Assembly: GCF_000499845.2 (NCBI RefSeq)
Contig: NC_023754.2
Coordinates: 6,526,477 to 6,590,476, forward strand
DNA: 64,000 bases
Source of the DNA: Phaseolus vulgaris
Taxonomy: Eukaryota; Streptophyta; Magnoliopsida; Fabales; Fabaceae
Reading direction: 5' to 3'
The notes beneath the pieces are model-generated. The model made no database searches. It was not told where the DNA came from and saw only the letters and a list, made by a program, of their open reading frames with translations. Below are positions 53,919 to 64,000 of this stretch, piece by piece. How positions within the stretch are numbered: position 1 is the first letter of the stretch; each line of letters begins with the position of its first letter. A program made the position numbers and the translations under genes.

Positions 53919-55632
53919 TGTTCTTGTTGAAGCTGGAGGAAGCTTCTTCCCTACCAAGACTTGATGTGTGTTTGATGAAGAAAATGGCTTAAGTGCTTTA
54001 AAGATTGTAATAGGATTTTAGATTCATTTGTAATTAGGCTTGTAAGTGTGTATGATTGCCTTTTGCTGTGTAACCTATCCTAGATGCCTAACCACGTCTA
54101 AATCAAGCACATGATGTGGTTAAATGGTTTTTGAAAAGCTTTTTAAAATGTTTTTAACAGTTTTAAAACAGTACACAAATAAATCTGTTTTATGGAGAAA
54201 GAATCTGTTTATTTCTTCTCTGTTAAAAAGGATTTCGTTAAATGGTTTTTGAAAAGCTTTTTAAATGGTTTTAACAGTTTTAAAACAGTACACAAATAAA
54301 TCTGTTTTATGGAGAAAGAATCTGTTTATTTCTTCTCTGTTAAAAGGCTTTTCTAAATTTCTGTTAAGGCACCAAGGGAAAGCTCAGTTCGTTATTTCAG
54401 TTAAGCTGAGCTGACCTGTGTGTTATACTTTAATCTGTTTTACTGTGAAAGAACAGGTTTATTCTTTGGTCTGCTGAAAGATTTTTCACAAGTTAGTTAG
54501 GGCACCAAAGGTACCACTCAGACAGTTATTTCTGTTAAGCTGAGTTGACAGTTTTCACAAAATAAATCTGTTAAGTTCAAAACTGAATCTGTTGTTTTCT
54601 TAACTGCTTTTCAACTGTTTTTTGAAAAGAAGTTAGAAACTGTTTTCTATATAAAGAAAAGTCTCTCTCACATGAATCAGTGCTGAGGAATTACGCTTTT
54701 GACAGAAATCAAACAATTTCCATGTGAGAAGAAGGATTGAAAGAGTTTTTGAAAGGTTTTCCAAAGAGATTTTCAAGTGTGCTTGTTCTAGGAAACCTTG
54801 AATCTTGGTGAAGGTGCTGGTGCAGTTCTGCAGCAAATTGAACTACTGGTTTTGAGTTCTTGCATCTTCTTTTCAGGTGTAATCTTTCCTTTATTCTGTT
54901 TTGTAAAGGTGTATGTGTTAGTCACTCCTTGATAGGGTGTCTTGGAGTGCAAGGTGTGCTGAAATAGGGTTTTTCAGCATTGTGTGAGTTGTTCTTGTAG
55001 TGTTCAAGAACTGCTGGTTTTGTAAGTGATTGGTACTGTTTTTTAGTGAATTCCACCTTGGGGTAAGGTGAGACTGGATGTAGCTCTGTATGAGTGAACC
55101 AGTATAAAAACGTGTGTATCTTGTATTCTCATCCCTGCACTCTTTTCTGATTTCTTGCTTAATTCTGTCAAGAACTAAATCTGTTCTTTTGAAATTGAAT
55201 CTGTTAATTCTGGGTTAAGTGAAAACTGTTCTCCCTGATTTGTTAAATTTTTCTGATCATAAACAAGGTTGCTGCATATAATGGTTTAAGTGAATTGTGA
55301 ACAAACTGACCATTCATTAAAACCTAAGAAAGGATCATACTTCTTGAAATCTTGTGTTGTGTAATTGTTGGTTGATTTCTAAGCATAGTTGTATCCTTCA
55401 TCCTCACAATATTAAGCTGATCTGGTTCTGTCATAATTCTCTGTTGATCACAATTTTACATTGAACAAAATTCAAATTGTGCCAAGACTGCTCTGCAGAA
55501 TCAATCTGTTTCATGTAAAAACAATTTGTTCTTTTTGCCTCTGGAATACTGAAAAATTGTGTGTTCTTGCGAAAATTTTATAAGCTCAATTCACCCCTCC
55601 CCTCTTGAACTTAGACACTAATAGACCCAACA
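53919..55632 (+). repeat. 5' LTR of SIRE-B (1714 bp)
   Basis: Starts TGTTCTTGTTGAAGC and ends AGACCCAACA. It contains a 118-bp internal tandem duplication (about 54118-54353), a TATA box CTATATAAAG at about 54648-54657, and the block TTCACCCCTCCCCTCTTGAA before its end. Confidence 0.93.
54118..54353 (+). repeat. 118-bp tandem duplication inside the SIRE-B LTR
   Basis: TAAATGGTTTTTGAAAAGC starts at about 54121 and again 118 bp later. Both copies carry the pair AATCTGTTT ... AATCTGTTT at 20-bp spacing. The same duplication is present in the 3' LTR, so it predates this insertion. Confidence 0.85.
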
Positions 55633-55634
55633 AT

Positions 55635-55647
55635 TGGTATCAAGAGC
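55635..55647 (+). promoter_or_regulatory. Primer binding site of SIRE-B
   Basis: TGGTATCAAGAGC two bases after the 5' LTR; initiator-tRNA-Met type. Confidence 0.85.
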
Positions 55648-55679
55648 TAGGGCTTGTATTTTGCTCAAGTGTGTGTATG

Positions 55680-57580
55680 ATGTCTGAGTTTAAAATGCCT
55701 TTTGCTGAAGGTGCATCTATTAATAGACCTCCTATGTTTGGTGGTGTTAACTATGCTTTCTGGAAAATCAGGATGAAGATCTTTATGGAATTTATTGACA
55801 TGGGAATCTGGGATGCAGTGGTCAGTGGACCTTTTATACCTATGCAGGTTGTCAAAGATGAAACAATAAAGAAGCCTTGGTCTGAATGGAGTGAAACTGA
55901 GAAGAAAAAGGCCCAATATGACTCCTTAGCCAAGAATATCATCACCTCTGCACTGAATATGGATGAGTTCTTTAGAGTCTCTCAATGTAACTCAGCAAAG
56001 GAGATGTGGGATGTACTAGAGGTGACTCATGAAGGAACTGATGATGTGAAACGGGCAAGGAAGCACTCACTCATTCAGGAGTATGAGCTGTTCAGAATGC
56101 AATCTGAAGAAAGTATTGCAGATGTGCAGAAACGATTTACACACATTGTAAATCACCTCACTGACCTTGGTAAAGTCTTTGACAAGGAAGAGCTTAACAT
56201 TAAGGTATTGAAATGTCTTGATAGGAGCTGGCAGCCTAAGGTAACAGCAATCTCAGAATCCAGAGATTTATCCAAGATGTCCACTGCTGCACTTTTTGGA
56301 AAGCTGATAGAACATGAAATTGAGCTGAAAAGATTGAAAGAACAAGAAATAGTGGAAAAGAAGGCCAAAGGAATTGCTCTGAAAACTACCATAAAACATG
56401 ATACAAGTGAGGAAGAAGGTGATCCAGAACATGATGAGACTGTGAGTCTGCTCACCAGGAAATTCAGCACATTTCTTAGAAAGAAAAACTGTGACAGAAC
56501 TCAGCAAAGAAAGAGGTATAAAACAACCTACTGATTCAAATTCTTCCAATTACACGTGTTTTGGATGTGGTAAACCAGGTCATATAAAAGCTGATTGTGC
56601 AAACAATCAAAGTAAAGAAAAATCAGCAAGCAAGAGGAGTGACAAAGGGAAAGGTAGAAGAGCATATATCTCATGGGAAGAAAATGGTGTATCCTCATCT
56701 AGTGATTCTTCAACTGAAAGTGAAAAAGCAAATCTTTGCTTCATGGTGAATGATGAGGGATCCAACTCTGACTCAGTAAGTAATTTCTCCACTGATTCTG
56801 AAAACTATGATCAACTGCTATTAGCCTTTAAGGAAACACATGATGAAGCAAACAGGTTGGCTCCCCCCCTACTTCAATGGAAAGGGGGGAATCGCCGTTT
56901 CACAGGGGGGGTGTGGCGGCATAGCCTGCTTCCAGAAAGTCATTCATGTTGAAGGTGGTCGCCCATTTACTTCGGAATTCATAATTGTTTCAATATTTTT
57001 TTCTAATTGTCTAAATAATCAAGAATTAAGACCATTCTAAAGATAGGGATATTCAATGAATGGAATTAGTTTATGGATGTAATATAATGAAATAGAGCCA
57101 ATGTGCAACAGATTGAATAGAGTAAATAGGGTACTTGAACCAAAGGTTAAAACTCTTGAAGAAGAACTGCACAAAGCTAAAACTGAATTAATTAGTCTTG
57201 AATTGACATGTTTGCATGCATCAATTAAAACTTGTGATAATTGCAAAAAGCTGGAAAAACAGGTTGAGTATTTGTTAAAAACACTTTCAAATTTCACTAA
57301 GGGAAGAGAAAATCTTGAAACATTATTAGGTTCACAGAATGCTGTTTTCAATAAAAATGGTTTAGGATATAATCCTGGAATGAAAGGTAATGTGAAAAAG
57401 CTGTCAAGTTTCTTTGTTCCTTCCAAAACAGGTTTTTCCTCCTTTAGTAATTCAAAAACAATGCATACTGCAACATGTTTTTATTGTATGAAATCTGGTC
57501 ATGTATCTAGAACATGTAAGGCTAGGAGATATCTTGTTCCTAAAGGATTGGCCAAATGGCTTCCTAAGGAAAGGTGTTAA
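55680..57580 (+). pseudogene. SIRE-B gag, broken by one frameshift and one insertion
   Basis: Homologous along its length to SIRE-A gag. The N-terminal part (FAEGASINRPPMFGGVNYAF onward) is open to 56534. A one-base gain in an A-run near 56520 shifts the frame; the continuation with the first zinc knuckle CFGCGKPGHIKADC (about 56557-56598) is open to 56856. An unrelated 245-bp segment (56857-57101) follows. The C-terminal part (NRLNRVNRVLEPKVKTLEEE through the second knuckle CFYCMKSGHVSRTC) is open 57101-57580. In an element with nearly identical LTRs these lesions must be recent. The product would be truncated before the first knuckle. Confidence 0.9.
56857..57101. other. Foreign 245-bp insert in SIRE-B gag
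   Basis: The segment has no counterpart in SIRE-A gag, where ANRL is followed directly by a related coiled-coil segment. Its left half is GC-rich with C7 and G6-G8 runs, unlike the AT-rich element; its right half is AT-rich. The ends read TTGGCTC (56857-56863) and GAGCCAA (57095-57101), a 7-bp inverted repeat. Origin is not recognised; organellar DNA, a small transposon or repair filler are all possible. Confidence 0.75.
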
Positions 57581-57628
57581 TCATGCTGGACCCTAGACTA
57601 AAGGGGTACCATATATGCTAAATCTGTT

Positions 57629-60600
57629 TTGTTGCAGAAAAACAGCAGGAGAAACCAGTGGTACCTAGACAGTGGCTGCTCAAAGCACATGACTGGTGAT
57701 GTGACTCAGTTCATAAATCTGAAACTCAAAGCTGAAGGGCATGTCACATATGGAGATAACAATAGAGGAAAAATTCTTGGAAGAGGAGATGTTGGTACTA
57801 AAGACTCAACTACAATTGAGAATGTTCTATATGTTGAAGGGCTAAAACATAGTCTTCTAAGCATTAGCCAGCTGTGTGACAAGGGATACAAGGTCAATTT
57901 CGAAGCAAATACTTGTACAATTTCAAATGAAAATTCTGGTAAGGTGTTGTTCACTGGAAAAAGGGTAAACAACATTTATCTCCTAGACATTATTAAGAGT
58001 TGTTCTGAAAATGAGTGTTTGCTATCTAAAAATGATGAGTCATGGATGTGGCATAGGAGACTAGCTCACATTCACACAAATCACTTGAATAAGCTAAAAT
58101 CTAAGGAACTTGTTTCTGGTTTACCAAACATAAAGTTTCAAAATAACAGATTGTGTGATGCCTGTGTAAAGGGAAAACAGATTAGAACTTCTTTTAAGTC
58201 AAAAGATATGGTTTCTTCAAATAAAGCTTTGGATGTTTTGCATATGGATTTGTTTGGACCATCTAGGACTGCTAGCTTAGTTGGAAATTACTATGCTTTG
58301 GTGATTGTTGATGACTTTTCAAGATATACATGGACTTTGTTTCTTGCTTCTAAAAATGATGCATATAAAGCCTTTAAGAAACTTGCAAAGGTTCTGCATA
58401 ATGAGAATGAAAATAGGATAAAACAGATTCGTAGTGATCATGGGGGAGAATTTCAAAATGCAAAGTTTGATAAATATTGTGAAAAACATGGGATCATACA
58501 TAGTTATTCTGCTCCTAGGACACCCCAACAAAATGGTGTTGTTGAAAGAAAGAATAGATCACTAGAAGAGTTAGCTAGGACTATGCTAAATGAATCTGGT
58601 TTACCTAAATATTTTTGGGCTGATGCTGTATATACTGCTTCTTATGTGCTTAACAGAACTTTGATTAGACCATTTCTTAAGAAAACTCCCTATGAATTGT
58701 ATAAAGGTAGGAAGCCTAGCATTAGTCATCTTAGGGTGTTTGGCTGCAAATGCTTTGTTTTAAATAATGGTAAAGATAATCTGGGGAAGTTTGATCCTAA
58801 ATCAGATGAAGGAATACATATTGGTTATGCAATAAATGGTCATGCTTATAGAGTATATAACAAAAGATTGCTTGCTGTTGAAGAATCTATACATGTTGTG
58901 TTTGATGAAACAGATTTTTCTGTGCCCAAATCTGTTATGGATGAACCTGGTATGGATGATTTAAGAACAATTATACAACAGAATCAGTCTAGTGAGCTTG
59001 ATGCTACTAATCCAAATTCTGTCAAAGAATCTACTGTGAATGCAGGACTGCCTAAAGAATGGAAAACTCCAAGGGATCTCACTCTTGACAATGTAATTGG
59101 TAAAATTGAGAAAGGAGTCTCAACAAGGAATTCACTCAACAACTTCTGCAGAACAGTAGCTTTTGTGTCACAGATTGAGCCTAAAAGCCTGGAAGAAGCA
59201 CTGCAAGACAGCAATTGGATAACAACAATGCAGGAAGAGCTGAACCAGTTTGAATACAATGAAGTGTGGACTTTGGTTCCAAGGAAGCATGAGATGAACA
59301 TCATAGGAACCAAGTGGGTGTACAGGAACAAGATGGATGAACATGGAGCTATCACTAGAAATAAAGCAAGACTGGTTGCTAAAGGGTATAACCAAGAAGA
59401 AGGTATTGACTTTGGTGAAACCTATGCACCAGTAGCACGTCTTGAAGCTGTCAGACTTCTTCTAGCATTTTCCAGCATACAAGGTTTCAAGCTGTTTCAA
59501 ATGGATGTCAAGAGTGCATTTCTAAATGGCTACATCAATGAAGAGGTGTTTGTATCTCAGCCTCCAGGATTTGAAGATCACAAGAATCCAGAACATGTGT
59601 TCATGCTTAAGAAAGCCTTATATGGATTAAAGCAAGCACCTAGGCAATGGTATGAAAGGCTAAGTGAATTTCTGCTGTCTCAAGGTTATAGCCGTGGCAA
59701 TTCAGATAAAACTCTCTTTCTAAAGAAGAAAAGTGAAGATATCATACTTGTGCAAGTTTATGTAGATGATATTATCTTTGGATCCACAAATGAAGAGATG
59801 TGTGAAGACTTTGTGAAAACCATGGAAAGTGAGTTTGAGATGTCAATGTTAGGAGAAATGAATTTCTTTCTTGGTCTACAAGTTAAGCAACTCAAGGATG
59901 GGATTTTCATAAGTCAAGAAAAATACTGCAAGGAACTGCTCAAGAAGTTTGATATGAATCAATGCAAAGCAATTAACACTCCTATTTCAACAAGTTGTCA
60001 GCTGGATCAAGATTCTGCAGGAAAATCAGTGGATCAAACGAAGTACAGGGGTTTAATTGGTTCCTTATTATATCTAACTGCCAGCAGGCCTGACATTATG
60101 TTTGCTGTATGTCTATGTGCTAGATATCAATCTGATCCAAGGGAATCACACTACAATGCAGCAAAGAGAATTCTGAAATATTTGCAAGGATCTAAGGATG
60201 TTGGATTGTGGTATCCTAACAAGGTATCCTTGAATTTGATTGGTTTTTCAGATTCTGATTTTGCAGGTTGTAAAGTTGATAGGAAGAGCACAAGTGGGAC
60301 TTGTCACATGCTTGGATCAAGTCTAATCTCTTGGCATTGCAAGAAGCAAGCTTGTGTTGCTCTCTCCACAGCAGAAGCAGAATACATAGCTGCTGGAAGT
60401 TGTTGTGCTCAAACCTTATGGCTAAGGCAGCAGCTAAGTGATTTTGGTATTCTGTTAAATAACATACCTATAAATTGTGATAATACAAGTGCCATAAATT
60501 TGTCTAAGAATCCTGTCATGCATTCTAGAACTAAACATATTGAAATTAGACATCACTTTCTAAGAGAACATATAGCTAATGGAACATGTGATATACAATT

Positions 60601-60781
60601 CATTGGTACTGAATTTCAACTAGCTGATCTATTCACTAAGCCATTTGCTAAAGACAGGTTTCACTTTCTTTTAAATGAATTGGGTATTATTAGCTTGAAT
60701 TGTCCTCTGCAGTGCAAATTTCAATCTGTTGTTTTATGTTTTAACATGTTTCGTTCTCTGTTTCAGAAATCACAGCTGTGA
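57629..60781 (+). CDS. SIRE-B Pol polyprotein (PR-IN-RT-RNaseH, 1050 aa), intact
   Basis: Provides protease, integrase, reverse transcriptase and RNase H. In order: protease DSGCSKH at residue 14; gag-pre-integrase with the HHCC finger (WHRRLAHIHTNHL, CDACVKGKQ); integrase with catalytic D207, D270 and E306 (D-D-35-E); GKFDPKSDEGIHIGYA; RT with GLKQAPRQWY and YVDD at residues 711-714; RNase H with SDSDFAGC, STAEAEYIA, the NCDNTSAINLSKNP region and ADLFTKP near the end. The frame is the same as the last gag segment but is separated from it by TAA at 57578 and 57599. There is no ATG at its left edge (the open frame begins in TTGTTGCAG), so it is probably made by read-through or from a spliced RNA. 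No lesion was seen. Confidence 0.95.
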   Translation: MLQKNSRRNQWYLDSGCSKHMTGDVTQFINLKLKAEGHVTYGDNNRGKILGRGDVGTKDSTTIENVLYVEGLKHSLLSISQLCDKGYKVNFEANTCTISNENSGKVLFTGKRVNNIYLLDIIKSCSENECLLSKNDESWMWHRRLAHIHTNHLNKLKSKELVSGLPNIKFQNNRLCDACVKGKQIRTSFKSKDMVSSNKALDVLHMDLFGPSRTASLVGNYYALVIVDDFSRYTWTLFLASKNDAYKAFKKLAKVLHNENENRIKQIRSDHGGEFQNAKFDKYCEKHGIIHSYSAPRTPQQNGVVERKNRSLEELARTMLNESGLPKYFWADAVYTASYVLNRTLIRPFLKKTPYELYKGRKPSISHLRVFGCKCFVLNNGKDNLGKFDPKSDEGIHIGYAINGHAYRVYNKRLLAVEESIHVVFDETDFSVPKSVMDEPGMDDLRTIIQQNQSSELDATNPNSVKESTVNAGLPKEWKTPRDLTLDNVIGKIEKGVSTRNSLNNFCRTVAFVSQIEPKSLEEALQDSNWITTMQEELNQFEYNEVWTLVPRKHEMNIIGTKWVYRNKMDEHGAITRNKARLVAKGYNQEEGIDFGETYAPVARLEAVRLLLAFSSIQGFKLFQMDVKSAFLNGYINEEVFVSQPPGFEDHKNPEHVFMLKKALYGLKQAPRQWYERLSEFLLSQGYSRGNSDKTLFLKKKSEDIILVQVYVDDIIFGSTNEEMCEDFVKTMESEFEMSMLGEMNFFLGLQVKQLKDGIFISQEKYCKELLKKFDMNQCKAINTPISTSCQLDQDSAGKSVDQTKYRGLIGSLLYLTASRPDIMFAVCLCARYQSDPRESHYNAAKRILKYLQGSKDVGLWYPNKVSLNLIGFSDSDFAGCKVDRKSTSGTCHMLGSSLISWHCKKQACVALSTAEAEYIAAGSCCAQTLWLRQQLSDFGILLNNIPINCDNTSAINLSKNPVMHSRTKHIEIRHHFLREHIANGTCDIQFIGTEFQLADLFTKPFAKDRFHFLLNELGIISLNCPLQCKFQSVVLCFNMFRSLFQKSQL

Positions 60782-61278
60782 CTAGGAAAGAGAAAGATTT
60801 ATTTTTCTCTCTCTCACTTTATTTTTGACTGCTTTTACGGTTATTGACCAGCAGATCAATGCAAATTAATGTGTGGGTATCCTAACTAATTGGATTTTGT
60901 GTAGATGCAACAGATTTGATGTACCAAAATCAGGTTCCAAGATATTCTTACGTGAATCCACACCTGAACCTGCTGCACCATTGGAATAAAATCTGTAGCA
61001 TATCTGTGGGATTTGATTTTTCTTCAAAATTCATTATTTCCAAAATCTGATTACATTGCCCTGAATTAAAATTTGTGCTTTTCAATTTTGGTTTAATAAT
61101 TCTATATAAACCTAGCACAATTTAGCTCGTCCCTCACACCATCTCACTTGCACTATAAGCTGTCCAGGTGCACATTGCTTCACCACAGGTTTTGTTTCTG
61201 CTTTTGAATAATAATCTGTAATGTCTTTCTTCTAGAATTGTATGATAATGTGTTGATGCAGGGAAAAATAGATTAAGC
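60782..61278 (+). other. SIRE-B spacer between pol and third ORF
   Basis: About 500 bp, no coding motif seen. It could hold a promoter or acceptor for the third ORF's RNA, but nothing specific can be shown. Confidence 0.6.
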
Positions 61279-62460
61279 ATGGCATCCTCCTCACATAGAA
61301 AGAAGAAATCCAAGGAGCAATCCAGCAGCAACCAAGGCATTCTGGAGAAATGGTTTGCTGGAGATTCTGAAGCAATGACAAGATACATTCATGAGACAAG
61401 CAGGAAGCAAGTCAATGCACCCAAAGTGCTGGAATTTTCCTGGCTGAGAGAAGAAAATCTGACTGAAGCAAAAACCTTGCTCAAGCATCAAAAGCTGAAG
61501 AACTTTCTAGAGATGACTGGAAATGTATATCCAGATTTGGTGAAAGTTTTCTACAGCAACTTGGTTCAAGATGGCAAAAATCTGGTCTCCCATGTGAAAG
61601 GTGTGAAGCTGAAGATTACAAGGGAAATATGGAGCAATGTGAGAGGAATCAAATATTCTGGAATGAAGGTAAGCAAAGGGAACACTGCTGGAATCCAGGG
61701 ATTCAACAAGATGCAGTTTTACAGAAGTTGTGTGAGGAATCCTGCTGAACCAGTGGCTAGATTTCATGCTGGAAATCTCACAATCATTCCAAGACTCCTT
61801 GCCTACATCATTGCTTGGCAGCTTACTCCAAGAGGAAGTAATCATGCAACTCTCCATGAAGAGGACTTGATTTTGCTATACTGCATCATGAATCAACTCA
61901 AGGTAAATTGGGTAAGTACTATGGTGGAGCATATGCTCAAATCCACAAGGTTACCAGACTATCGCTTTCCATATGCAATTTTTGTGTCAAAGCTAATTGA
62001 TTACTTTGAAGTTGACACTACAAATGAAAGAAATGACACAATTAAGGCAGCAAGTGAGATAGACAACTCCACTCTCCTCAAGATGGGATTTCAAAAGGAA
62101 GATGATAGCTGGATATTCAGAAGGAATGCTACAAACAAAGCTGAAAATGAAGCTGCTGATCCAGAAAATGAAGAAGAAAATGCTGATGGAGTGCAGAACA
62201 TGGATGCATCACCAGTACACTCTGCTGGACATGAGGATATTGCTGCTACAAGCCAAAATGCAATGGTTGCATATGAGGCACCTGAATACAGAGGTGAACC
62301 TCTGTCTATGTTTGAAAGACAAGTGCTAAGCAGGCTGGACACACTCACATATGAGCAGAAAGCACACTATGAAATGACCTACGCCAGGTTTCAACACTTG
62401 GATGACCAACTTGAAGGAGTTCAAGTGCAGCTAGCTGAGCTCTATTACAACAACAAGTGA
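61279..62460 (+). CDS. SIRE-B third ORF, 'putative plant transposon protein' type (393 aa)
   Basis: Homologue of the SIRE-A protein at 25273-26475, in the env position behind pol. Shared blocks: EKWFAGDSEA, NVYPDLVKVFYSNL, NLVSHVKGVKLKITREIW, LTPRGSNH, PYAIFVSKLIDYFEV, LLKMGF. The N-terminus is basic and serine-rich (SSSHRKKKSKE), the region around residues 290-340 is acidic, and the end (YARFQHLDDQLEGVQVQLAEL) looks like a coiled coil. No signal peptide or transmembrane segment is seen, so an envelope role is not supported. Function unknown; by eye roughly 45% identical to the SIRE-A copy across the central domain. Confidence 0.87.
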   Translation: MASSSHRKKKSKEQSSSNQGILEKWFAGDSEAMTRYIHETSRKQVNAPKVLEFSWLREENLTEAKTLLKHQKLKNFLEMTGNVYPDLVKVFYSNLVQDGKNLVSHVKGVKLKITREIWSNVRGIKYSGMKVSKGNTAGIQGFNKMQFYRSCVRNPAEPVARFHAGNLTIIPRLLAYIIAWQLTPRGSNHATLHEEDLILLYCIMNQLKVNWVSTMVEHMLKSTRLPDYRFPYAIFVSKLIDYFEVDTTNERNDTIKAASEIDNSTLLKMGFQKEDDSWIFRRNATNKAENEAADPENEEENADGVQNMDASPVHSAGHEDIAATSQNAMVAYEAPEYRGEPLSMFERQVLSRLDTLTYEQKAHYEMTYARFQHLDDQLEGVQVQLAELYYNNK

Positions 62461-62658
62461 TCCTATTCCTAAGTCTTTATCTTTTATATGTTGTTGAACA
62501 ATTTGGAATTAATCTGTACTGTTTCGTTTCTGCACTGGGTTTTAGTTGTTTTGTGATTTGTAATGAACCTCTATGGTTTATTGGTTTTATTTGAACTGTT
62601 ATGTATGGCTATTATTGTTTCTGTGGTATTTTGTGCTCTCATTCTGTTTGATGAATCC

Positions 62659-62673
62659 AAAGGGGGAGAAGAA
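62659..62673 (+). promoter_or_regulatory. Polypurine tract of SIRE-B, about 225 bp upstream of the 3' LTR
   Basis: AAAGGGGGAGAAGAA. The sequence abutting the 3' LTR is only ACAAGGG, so this upstream tract is the better-formed one. Confidence 0.65.
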
Positions 62674-62897
62674 TAGCCTAGAGAACAGCCTAAGAATAGC
62701 CTGATACAGGTTCTGCAGATGATATTCACAGTGGCTGCTGATATGATTCAGATGTTAAATCTGCAGGTATATCATTTCTAAATCTGTTGTTCTGCTTTAA
62801 CACCTGTTTTCTGTGTATATGGTTCTGTACAGATTTGGTCATGATCTCTCTTCAAAGCTGTGCAAAGCAAAGGGAATTTGTCTCCATCAAACAAGGG

Positions 62898-64000
62898 TGT
62901 TCTTGTTGAAGCTGGAGGAAGCTTCTTCCCTACCAAGACTTGATGTGTGTTTGATGAAGAAAATGGCTTAAGTGCTTTAAAGATTGTAATAGGATTTTAG
63001 ATTCATTTGTAATTAGGCTTGTAAGTGTGTATGATTGCCTTTTGCTGTGTAACCTATCCTAGATGCCTAACCACGTCTAAATCAAGCACATGATGTGGTT
63101 AAATGGTTTTTGAAAAGCTTTTTAAAATGTTTTTAACAGTTTTAAAACAGTACACAAATAAATCTGTTTTATGGAGAAAGAATCTGTTTATTTCTTCTCT
63201 GTTAAAAAGGCTTTCGTTAAATGGTTTTTGAAAAGCTTTTTAAATGGTTTTAACAGTTTTAAAACAGTACACAAATAAATCTGTTTTATGGAGAAAGAAT
63301 CTGTTTATTTCTTCTCTGTTAAAAGGTTTTTCTAAATTTCTGTTAAGGCACCAAGGGAAAGCTCAGTTCGTTATTTCAGTTAAGCTGAGCTGGCCTGTGT
63401 GTTATACTTTAATCTGTTTTACTGTGAAAGAACAGGTTTATTCTTTGGTCTGCTGAAAGATTTTTCACAAGTTAGTTAGGGCACCAAAGGTACCACTCAG
63501 ACAGTTATTTCTGTTAAGCTGAGTTGGCAGTTTTCACAAAATAAATCTGTTAAGTTCAAAACTGAATCTGTTGTTTTCTTAACTGCTTTTCAACTGTTTT
63601 TTGAAAAGAAGTTAGAAACTGTTTTCTATATAAAGAAAAGTCTCTCTCACATGAATCAGTGCTGAGGAATTACGCTTTTGACAGAAATCAAACAATTTCC
63701 ATGTGAGAAGAAGGATTGAAAGAGTTTTTGAAAGGTTTTCCAAAGAGATTTTCAAGTGTGCTTGTTCTAGGAAACCTTGAATCTTGGTGAAGGTGCTGGT
63801 GCAGTTCTGCAGCAAATTGAACTACTGGTTTTGAGTTCTTGCATCTTCTTTTCAGGTGTAATCTTTCCTTTATTCTATTTTGTAAAGGTGTATGTGTTAG
63901 TCACTCCTTGATAGGGTTTCTTGGAGTGCAAGGTGTGCTGAAATAGGGTTTTTCAGCATTGTGTGAGTTGTTCTTGTAGTGTTCAAGAACTGCTGGTTTT
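62898..64000 (+). repeat. 3' LTR of SIRE-B, truncated by the window edge
   Basis: Starts TGTTCTTGTTGAAGC and follows the 5' LTR with about six substitutions over 1103 bp, including the 118-bp internal duplication. Confidence 0.93.

Larger units (their letters stand above)
53919..64000 (+). mobile_element. SIRE-B: Sirevirus-like copia element, 3' LTR cut by the window edge
   Basis: 5' LTR 53919-55632, primer site, broken gag, intact pol, intact third ORF, polypurine tract and 3' LTR from 62898 to beyond 64000. Over the 1103 bp of 3' LTR visible I counted about six differences from the 5' LTR (about 0.5%), so it is very young. The 3' target duplication is outside the window; the five bases before the 5' LTR are GAGGT. 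Its LTR is a different subfamily from SIRE-A. Confidence 0.93.

Noticed and set aside
54633..54836. Minus-strand 67-codon frame also seen at 63612-63815
   Set aside because: It is present twice only because it lies in both SIRE-B LTRs, and it is antisense to LTR transcription.

Overview
The window looks like nuclear DNA from a dicot plant, most likely a legume of the Vigna/Phaseolus group. The support is AT-rich intergenic sequence, GT-AG introns, plant L1-type LINE, Ty1/copia, Sirevirus-type (SIRE-like) and CACTA elements, and one ordinary plant gene. The legume assignment is an inference from the SIRE-like LTR style. Nothing bacterial or viral, no rRNA or tRNA gene and no CRISPR array was seen.

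Layout. 1-4280: decayed LINE on the minus strand, running off the left edge. 4281-7070: AT-rich DNA with one solo-LTR-like repeat. 7071-9989: a gutted copia element with both LTRs, a 36-bp minisatellite in its leader, and a locally duplicated left junction. 9990-21573: old LTR-like sequence, including a 27-bp array of short palindromes and a solo LTR nested in another LTR. 21579-28025: a young SIRE-like element (called SIRE-A here) with a perfect 5-bp target duplication, intact gag and an intact third ORF but no pol, inserted in a broken gypsy-type ORF. 28600-33500: AT-rich, with a 60-bp minisatellite inside an LTR-like insert flanked by a ~100-bp direct repeat.

33500-39650 is the only convincing host gene: SMG7, the nonsense-mediated decay (NMD) factor, on the minus strand. 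Five coding exons give 975 aa, with introns in both UTRs; a 3'UTR intron more than 50 nt past the stop fits NMD autoregulation. Just upstream of its promoter lies an apparently perfect 583-bp tandem duplication.

41817-52166 is a solo LTR split by a 9.6-kb CACTA transposon (42398-51985) with matched terminal inverted repeats, a 3-bp target duplication and an apparently intact two-exon TNP2-type transposase. 52380-53290 holds back-to-back gypsy fragments. 53919 to the right edge is a second SIRE-like element (SIRE-B) with intact pol and third ORF; its gag is broken by a frameshift and a 245-bp foreign insert.

The most interesting pattern not explained by ordinary annotation is in the SIRE-type LTRs. 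Short, mostly near-palindromic words occur in pairs whose start-to-start distance is 20-21 bp, across several diverged LTRs and also inside the gag ORF and the 3' leader of SIRE-A. SIRE-A and SIRE-B also keep complementary intact genes (gag in A, pol in B, third ORF in both), which raises the possibility of trans-mobilisation.
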